From contig CAZTAO010000022.1 of assembly GCA_964611645.1 (NCBI GenBank), forward strand, positions 7,977-71,976: 64,000 nucleotides of DNA, in the 5' to 3' direction. Source of the stretch: CAZTAO01 sp964611645. Lineage in GTDB: Bacteria; Armatimonadota; UBA5829. The position numbers and the translations under genes were made by a program. Below, in pieces: positions 59,228-64,000 of this stretch. The notes beneath the pieces are model-generated. The model made no database searches and had not been told where the DNA came from. It saw nothing but the letters and a program-made list of their open reading frames with translations. Positions within the stretch are counted from its first letter, which is position 1. Each line of letters begins with the position of its first letter.

Positions 59228-59846
59228 AGATGGGAGAACACTTGTATGGCTAGCGGTGGGCCTGTTACTGCTAGTCCTGATAGTGGCCGCAGCGTTTCTG
59301 AGCGGGTTCGTCAGGTTCAGCAGTGGGCCTTTCTACGGCAGAGGGAACGGCATCAGGGTCAGCCCATCTGATTTGAAGACAGGACCGATAGACCCGAACC
59401 GTGGAATTCCTGGGGTTGTCGAGCTAGGCATGCCCGTAAGCGAAGTTCGCGCTAACCTCGGTTCTCCGCTGATCAAGGCAGGCACGGTGCCCGGCCTGTC
59501 GGATCCCGAGGATGACCCTGGCGACTTCTACGACAAGCGCTATGTTTGGGTTACATACGCCAGCGATGGCACGGTTGCCCAGATAACATGGGATCCTTTG
59601 GCGCTGAAGAAGAAGTACGGTGTGCGCCAGACAATCGAACTCAGGTTGGGCGGACGCACGTGCAGATTTGGTCCGGATGATTCACAACTGGACGTTATCA
59701 GAATGCTCGCTGGCGGTTCTACCCCGGCTGCAATTCGCGTCAGTGGTCCGTCCGTCGTAATAGTCGGTACGAAGACGTATCTACAGTTTGTTTACCGCAG
59801 CGAACACGACAACGGCAGATTGCGAAGCGTGTCGATAATCCATTAG
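59217..59846 (+). CDS. Membrane-anchored hypothetical protein
   Basis: A 209-residue protein with one N-terminal helix (LVWLAVGLLLLVLIVAAAFL) and an extracytoplasmic domain. The domain starts GIPGVVELGMPVSEVRANLGSP, a pattern like SmpA/BamE-type or outer-membrane-assembly folds, but I cannot assign it with confidence. A beta-rich remainder follows (RYVWVTYASDGTVAQITWD). The ATG overlaps the DUF4279 gene, with GGAGGG eleven bases upstream. Confidence 0.7.
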   Translation: MRNEDGRTLVWLAVGLLLLVLIVAAAFLSGFVRFSSGPFYGRGNGIRVSPSDLKTGPIDPNRGIPGVVELGMPVSEVRANLGSPLIKAGTVPGLSDPEDDPGDFYDKRYVWVTYASDGTVAQITWDPLALKKKYGVRQTIELRLGGRTCRFGPDDSQLDVIRMLAGGSTPAAIRVSGPSVVIVGTKTYLQFVYRSEHDNGRLRSVSIIH

Positions 59847-59882
59847 GCCCGCCCGTGATCGGCAAGATAGTTGGAGGGAAAC

Positions 59883-61118
59883 ATGTGTGACAAGAGACAG
59901 ACGGAATACTCGATCCTGGCCGAAAAGGTAGCGGCGCGGGGGGTGGATATTGGGCAGGTGAAGGCCAGCTTGAAGGCTCAGGTTATCGAGACTCCCAGTT
60001 GGGGCTACTCGGATGCTGGGACTCGGTTTGGGACTGTTCGCCAGCCGGGGGCGGCGGTTACCCTGGAAGAGAAGATAGCCGATGCCGCTCAGGCTCATAA
60101 GTTCACAGGGGTTGCGCCGCTGGTGGCGGTGCATGTGCTGTGGGACTTCCCCAACGGCATCGCGGACTGCGACAAGGTGGCTAAGTTCGCCGAGAGCCAG
60201 GGGGTAAAGATCGGGGCTATCAACCCAAACGTCTTCCAGGATCCCGACTACACATTCGGCAGCATCACCAACGAGAAGCCCGAGATCCGGGATAAAGCCC
60301 TCAACCACATTCTCGACAGCGTGGCCATAGGCAAGAAGCTGGGTTCGGAGATCATCTCGCTGTGGTTGGCCGCCACCAACTACCCCGGCGAATCGGATTT
60401 CCGCAGGCGCAAGACCTACGCGCAGGATTGCCTGATGCAGGTTCACGACAACCTGCCGGCCGGTATGCGGATGCTCATAGAGTATAAGCCCTTCGAGCCT
60501 GCATCGTACCACACCGACTTCGGCGACTGGGGCATGAGCTATGTCTTCGCCAACAAGTGCGGCCCCAAAGCCCAGGTGTTGGTCGACCTCGGCCACCACC
60601 TCCAGGGCCAGAACATCGAGCACATCGTGGCGTTCCTGATAGACGAGAAGCGCCTCGGCGGGTTCCACTTCAACAACCACAAGTACGCCGACGATGACCT
60701 CACCACAGGCTCAGTCAACCCGTACGAGGTTTTCCTGATCTACAACGAGCTTGTGAAGAACGAGCTTGAGCCGACCGGCAACCCTGAGGTTTCTTATGTC
60801 ATCGACCAGGCGCACATCACCAAGTCCAAAATCGAAGCCGCCATCCAGACCATTATGCACCTGCAGATGTCCTACGCCAAGGCCCTCACGGTTGACCGCA
60901 AGAAGCTCCTGAAAGCCCAACTGGCCAACGATGTTATCAGCGCGGAAATGGTGCTGCAAGATGCCTTCAACACCGATGTCCAGCCCCTGCTAGCCGCAGT
61001 CCGCGAAGAAATGGGCCTCGACCCCAACCCGCTGGAAGCCTTCCGGGCGAGCGGATATGCTGCGAAGGTGATTGCCGAAAGAGGTCTGCGGTCAGGGAGC
61101 GGGGGGTTGGGGGCGTAG
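59883..61118 (+). CDS. rhaI: L-rhamnose isomerase (RhaI type)
   Basis: A 411-residue TIM-barrel isomerase of the xylose-isomerase-like superfamily, close in pattern to the Pseudomonas-type L-rhamnose isomerases. It converts L-rhamnose to L-rhamnulose with a divalent metal. Supporting segments are ETPSWGYSDAGTRFGTVRQ, HVLWDFPNG, SLWLAATNYPGESDFRRR, LIEYKPFEPASYHTD with the metal-site Glu, LVDLGHHLQG and GGFHFNNHKYADDDLTTGS. GGAGGG precedes the ATG at 59883. It links functionally with the GH106-like hydrolase and class II aldolase; no rhamnulokinase is in the window. Confidence 0.88.
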   Translation: MCDKRQTEYSILAEKVAARGVDIGQVKASLKAQVIETPSWGYSDAGTRFGTVRQPGAAVTLEEKIADAAQAHKFTGVAPLVAVHVLWDFPNGIADCDKVAKFAESQGVKIGAINPNVFQDPDYTFGSITNEKPEIRDKALNHILDSVAIGKKLGSEIISLWLAATNYPGESDFRRRKTYAQDCLMQVHDNLPAGMRMLIEYKPFEPASYHTDFGDWGMSYVFANKCGPKAQVLVDLGHHLQGQNIEHIVAFLIDEKRLGGFHFNNHKYADDDLTTGSVNPYEVFLIYNELVKNELEPTGNPEVSYVIDQAHITKSKIEAAIQTIMHLQMSYAKALTVDRKKLLKAQLANDVISAEMVLQDAFNTDVQPLLAAVREEMGLDPNPLEAFRASGYAAKVIAERGLRSGSGGLGA

Positions 61119-61140
61119 GTCCGATTCCTCGTCTCCTGTC

Positions 61141-61227
61141 TTGAACACGATTAAGCGATTAGAGGATTGACAGGATTAGCGCACAGGTGAATCCTGTCAA
61201 TCGCTCAATCTGTGGAATCGTGTTCAG
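61141..61227. repeat. Long imperfect palindrome (MITE-like)
   Basis: TTGAACACGATT..GCGATT..GATTGACAGGATT pairs with AATCCTGTCAATCGC..AATCGTGTTCAG across a 12-base centre. The core GACAGGAT is shared with the arms bounding the GxxExxY gene at 9141-9679, but no gene lies inside this copy. Confidence 0.75.
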
Positions 61228-61237
61228 ACAAAGAAAG

Positions 61238-61867
61238 CTACGACCTCACCAGCCCGCACATAACAAAGATCGAGAAGTCCCGCATAGACCCGTCCGCGAC
61301 CGGGCGGGTCATTATGTGGGCTGTCTCGAAACGGACGTCCAGATAACACGCATTCTCCGCTTGCTTCTGAAGCTCTGCGCGGTCGAAGCCTTGGTGGTAG
61401 ACTCCGGTGGGGTCCGGGTGGAATCGCCCGCCGTCGGAGTCCAGGTCGGCCAGGCAGATGATCCCGGTGGTCAGCATTCGCCGAAATGCCGTCAGCACCT
61501 TGGGCACGTCCGGCAGGTGGTGCAGGGTCATACTGCTCACGATGGCATCGTAGTAAGTTAGCGAAGGTTCCTGCGTGGTGAGATCCATGAAAGTCGGGCG
61601 GACGTTGGTTATGCCCGCCGCTTCTATCTTGCTGGCCAGGGTCTCCAGCATGCCGGTGGAGCTGTCGGCAGCGGTTATCAGGCGAACGTGGGGGGATAGC
61701 GCGAGAGTCACCAACCCAGTGCCGCAGCCGTAGTCCAGCACGTTCATGTCCGGCGTAAGGTTCCCCATCCGCAGCATAGTCGCAGCCACATCCCGCGCCA
61801 ACGCAACCCGCCGGGGCTCGTTGTCCCAGGTAGAGGCTTGTTCGTCGAAACGGTTTGGTGTACTCAT
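61238..61867 (-). CDS. SAM-dependent methyltransferase, class I
   Basis: A 209-residue Rossmann-fold methyltransferase. Motif I is NVLDYGCGTGLVTLAL, the acidic loop of motif II is LITAADSSTGML, and YYDAIVSSMTLHHLPD is the post-motif region seen in ubiquinone/menaquinone-type and arsenite-like methyltransferases. The substrate is not evident. I choose the ATG at 61867; the longer open frame runs through a repeat and antisense to the next gene. The GAGGG five bases before the ATG belongs to a family E repeat. Confidence 0.88.
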   Translation of the reverse strand: MSTPNRFDEQASTWDNEPRRVALARDVAATMLRMGNLTPDMNVLDYGCGTGLVTLALSPHVRLITAADSSTGMLETLASKIEAAGITNVRPTFMDLTTQEPSLTYYDAIVSSMTLHHLPDVPKVLTAFRRMLTTGIICLADLDSDGGRFHPDPTGVYHQGFDRAELQKQAENACYLDVRFETAHIMTRPVADGSMRDFSIFVMCGLVRS

Positions 61868-61912
61868 ACTTCCCTCACCCCAACCCTCTCCCGCAAAGGG
61901 GAGAGGGGGTAG
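61866..61912. repeat. Family E palindrome upstream of the methyltransferase
   Basis: CCCTCACCCCAACCCTCTCC..AAAGGGGAGAGGGGG. Its left end provides the ribosome binding site of the methyltransferase gene, which reads leftward. Confidence 0.65.
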
Positions 61913-61914
61913 GA

Positions 61915-62469
61915 TTACTTCACCAACGGCAACACACTCTTGAACTCCGGCCTTGCGGCGTCTTGCAGGAGCTCGAAGATAGCTGCTTCCAGACTTGTGA
62001 TTATGCAGCCGGAATCTCGCATCTTCTCCAGGCCGATCTGCTTGTTCTCCGGGGTTCTGGAGGAGACGGCATCCGCGACCACGTGAACATGGCAGCCGAG
62101 GCTGAGGAGGTCGTGGGCGGTCTGGTTGACGCAAACGTGGGTCTCGACCCCGCAGAGGATTATCTGCTGACGGGCGAGCCTATCCAGTTCGCCCGTGAAA
62201 TCAGAGGAGCCCGCGCAACTGAATGTGCTCTTGTCGTAGATTGGGAATCCTTCGAGGGCTTCCTCGACTGCCGGGCTGAACCCGCCGAGCTTGGAGGGGA
62301 TCTGAAGTGTGCCGACCACCGGCACGCCGAGGACTTTCATAGCCTCGATGAGTCGGACAGTGTTCTCGATGACCTTGTCGCCCTCGTGGATAGCCTTCAT
62401 CAGCTTTTCCTGGATGTCGACCACCACCAGCAAGGCGCTGGAATTATCCAGCATCCTACTGTGGCTCAT
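61915..62469 (-). CDS. Isochorismatase-family cysteine hydrolase
   Basis: A 184-residue hydrolase. The catalytic triad is readable: Asp18 (LLVVVDIQEKL), Lys80 (PIYDKSTFSC) and Cys113 (CGVETHVCVNQTA), with the cis-peptide region before the Cys. Such enzymes hydrolyse isochorismate, nicotinamide or other amides; the substrate is not evident here. Its ATG overlaps the greA stop by four bases, so it is co-translated with greA, and the methyltransferase follows. Confidence 0.9.
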   Translation of the reverse strand: MSHSRMLDNSSALLVVVDIQEKLMKAIHEGDKVIENTVRLIEAMKVLGVPVVGTLQIPSKLGGFSPAVEEALEGFPIYDKSTFSCAGSSDFTGELDRLARQQIILCGVETHVCVNQTAHDLLSLGCHVHVVADAVSSRTPENKQIGLEKMRDSGCIITSLEAAIFELLQDAARPEFKSVLPLVK

Positions 62470-62939
62470 CTTACCGACACTATCTTGTAGCGGATTGCGC
62501 CTCCGGGCGCGCTGATGTGGACCTCGTCGCCCACTTTCCGCCCCAACACCGCCCCGCCGACGCTGGACTCATAGCTCACCCTGCCTTCGCTGGGGTCAGC
62601 TTCCGCTGCGCCGACCATGGTGAACTCGTCTTCGACGCCGTCTTCGAGGTCCTGCACCCTTACAATCGCCCCGATGCGGACCACGCCGTCATGCCGCACG
62701 TTGTTTACCACTCTGGCATTCGCAAGCACAACTTTCAGTTCGCGGATTCTGGCTTCGGACAGCGCCTGGGCGCGCTTGGCATCTTCATAGTCGGAGTTCT
62801 CGGAGGGATCGCTCACCTGTCGGGCCTGCCGGATTCGCTCTGCTATCTCGGGGCGGGTTACGGTGAGAAGTTCGTGAAGCTCATTGGTCATATCGTCAAA
62901 ACCCTTGCGGGTCATCACGATGCCTTCATCGTCTTTCAT
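62466..62939 (-). CDS. greA: Transcription elongation factor GreA/GreB family
   Basis: A 157-residue factor that rescues backtracked RNA polymerase by inserting its coiled coil into the secondary channel. The coiled coil holds the acidic tip in DPSENSDYEDAKRAQALSEARI. The C-terminal FKBP-like domain has IGAIVRVQDLEDG, SYESSVGGAVLGRKVGDEV and a final GAIRYKIVSV. The N-terminus MKDDEGIVMTRKGFDDM is family-like. It starts an operon with isochorismatase and probably the methyltransferase. Confidence 0.93.
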   Translation of the reverse strand: MKDDEGIVMTRKGFDDMTNELHELLTVTRPEIAERIRQARQVSDPSENSDYEDAKRAQALSEARIRELKVVLANARVVNNVRHDGVVRIGAIVRVQDLEDGVEDEFTMVGAAEADPSEGRVSYESSVGGAVLGRKVGDEVHISAPGGAIRYKIVSVR

Positions 62940-63020
62940 ATCAAACTACGTCTCCGTGATGTATATAACGCGGCAATGAGCGGCCTGCCTCCACATAGAG
63001 ACCCGACCGCTCGGCAATAG

Positions 63021-63049
63021 ATAATATAGCACAGCAATCCCAAAGTCAA
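63021..63049 (-). promoter_or_regulatory. Sigma-70-type promoter for the greA operon
   Basis: The minus strand shows TTGACT (63049-63044), a 17-bp spacer and TATTAT (63026-63021). The leader to the ATG would be about 75 nt. Confidence 0.5.
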
Positions 63050-63081
63050 GTGGACTGAAGTGGAAAGCAAGGGGGAGAGCT

Positions 63082-63894
63082 TCAGTCGACCAACCCGAAC
63101 TCCTTCGCCGCCTCTGCCGCAGTCTTGCCTTTTTGGACTACCTGGCAAAGGGCCTGCTGGAAGGCTTTTGGGTTGGCTACCTGGATGGCGTTTCTGCCGA
63201 AGACCACTCCTCTGCCGCCGTCCCCTATTATCCGCTGCGCAAGTTCCAGCGCCTGTATCTGCTTCGGGGTCTTCTCCGCGCCGAGGCCAAGTATCGGGAC
63301 CGGGCAGCCATCCACCACGTCCTGGAACTTGTATGTGTGGAAGGTCTTCACCAGGTCGGCCCCAAGCTCGGCTAGTATGCGGCAGCCGGTGAGGACCTGG
63401 TCGTGCATCTCCTCTTTGGACAACTCATCGCAGTGCGCGGGAAAGGCCTCGCCTACTACCGGAATCCCCAGCGCGTGAGCTTCGGCGGCCATTCGGCAGA
63501 AGAGTTCAACGTTCGCTGCATCGCGGTCCTCGCTGCCTGTGCGAAGGGTGAGGGATACCAGAACCAGGTCCGCCCCCGCCGCTACTGCTTCGGCCGCACC
63601 CATTGCCTGAACCGTGCTGGCGGCGTTGTAGCCCCAGTGGAACGCGTAGACGGTGCTCCAGTTCACGCGAACCATCGCCATGGGCGCGCCCTTGGCGGCG
63701 AACACTTCAGCGCAATGCGGCAGCATCCCCGGCGACACCAAGGCCGCCGAGACTCCAGCATCTATCTTCTTCGCGGTCTCCGGCAGGTTCACCATTCCCG
63801 GTATAGGCCCGTCGAACTCCCCGTGGTCGATAGCCACCACCACCGCATTTCCCTGCGAGAATAGCCTGCCTAGTCTGATCTCTTTTCCTGTCAT
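63082..63894 (-). CDS. Class I aldolase, DeoC/FbaB/LsrF superfamily
   Basis: A 270-residue TIM-barrel aldolase. VVAIDHGEFDGPIPGM opens the barrel. ADLVKTFHTYKF carries the likely Schiff-base Lys, PILGLGAEKTPKQ the phosphate-binding strand, and GDGGRGVVFGRNAIQ the final phosphate loop. It resembles the FbaB/LsrF group that cleaves or forms ketose phosphates. It may act on fructose-1,6-bisphosphate or a similar sugar phosphate. GAGAGG lies ten bases upstream of the ATG. A CCAGGTAGGATACCTGG hairpin lies near 63927-63943, upstream. Confidence 0.88.
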   Translation of the reverse strand: MTGKEIRLGRLFSQGNAVVVAIDHGEFDGPIPGMVNLPETAKKIDAGVSAALVSPGMLPHCAEVFAAKGAPMAMVRVNWSTVYAFHWGYNAASTVQAMGAAEAVAAGADLVLVSLTLRTGSEDRDAANVELFCRMAAEAHALGIPVVGEAFPAHCDELSKEEMHDQVLTGCRILAELGADLVKTFHTYKFQDVVDGCPVPILGLGAEKTPKQIQALELAQRIIGDGGRGVVFGRNAIQVANPKAFQQALCQVVQKGKTAAEAAKEFGLVD

Positions 63895-64000
63895 GTTTTG
63901 TTTCCTCTCGATTAGCTCGTGACCATCCAGGTAGGATACCTGGAGCTGGTGTTTGGCCCTTAACTAGATAATTGCGTTTTCTGTGTGTTTAGTCCTCCTG

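Overview
The window is bacterial chromosome of moderately high GC, densely coding on both strands, with no rRNA, tRNA, CRISPR array or prophage that I can see. The gene mix (paired Gfo/Idh/MocA oxidoreductases, a GH106-like hydrolase, L-rhamnose isomerase, sialidase and sialate O-acetylesterase remnants, BlaI/M56 sensor, VIT-vWA protein, DUF2298 membrane protein, PmbA/TldE, MEMO) and the frequent TTG starts suggest a free-living saccharolytic lineage such as Armatimonadota or a related little-cultured phylum. That placement is inference from gene content only.

Layout. 1-5.9 kb: apolipoprotein N-acyltransferase cut by the left edge, diverging from a lipoprotein; a second small lipoprotein; a DegT-type aminotransferase; a patch of gene remnants (Rhs YD-repeat scrap, 5'-truncated sialate O-acetylesterase); a VOC protein. 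5.9-9.1 kb: xerC-hslV-hslU on the minus strand, the order of the B. subtilis codVWX operon. 9.1-11.6 kb: a GxxExxY gene bracketed by inverted repeats, then two coupled Gfo/Idh/MocA dehydrogenases. 12-16.4 kb: VIT/vWA protein, then a PiT phosphate transporter with its DUF47 partner. 16.5-24.9 kb: DUF2298 protein, rubrerythrin-like protein and thioredoxin reductase, sialidase-like protein, DUF1287 and YhhN proteins, MFS transporter. 25-31.3 kb: pseudoprotease-TPR protein, MazEF-type toxin-antitoxin, and a BlaI/M56 pair in which the M56 protein carries a long M23-like and secretin-like C-terminus. 31.5-36.3 kb: a breakpoint between two truncated genes, then a C45 hydrolase, two-subunit Fe-S fumarase and NagA-like deacetylase. 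36.4-50 kb: lipoprotein, GT-C glycosyltransferase with a DNA methyltransferase, three glycosidase-like proteins, then phosphoribosyltransferase-flippase-RDD. 50-64 kb: MEMO protein, sorbitol-6-phosphate-dehydrogenase-like SDR, unusual MDR dehydrogenase, class II aldolase, TldE, CdsA, SGNH hydrolase, DUF4279 pair, L-rhamnose isomerase, methyltransferase, isochorismatase, GreA and a class I aldolase.

Two themes cross the window. First, nearly every intergenic gap holds palindromic repeats of a dozen families; one 24-bp element lies in frame inside a glycosidase gene, and others appear to supply Shine-Dalgarno sequences. Second, promoters often look like TGGTAYMAT extended -10 boxes. Some sit so close to the start codon (lnt, xerC, the C45 hydrolase) that the transcripts would be leaderless, while at least ten genes appear to use TTG starts, most behind good ribosome binding sites.
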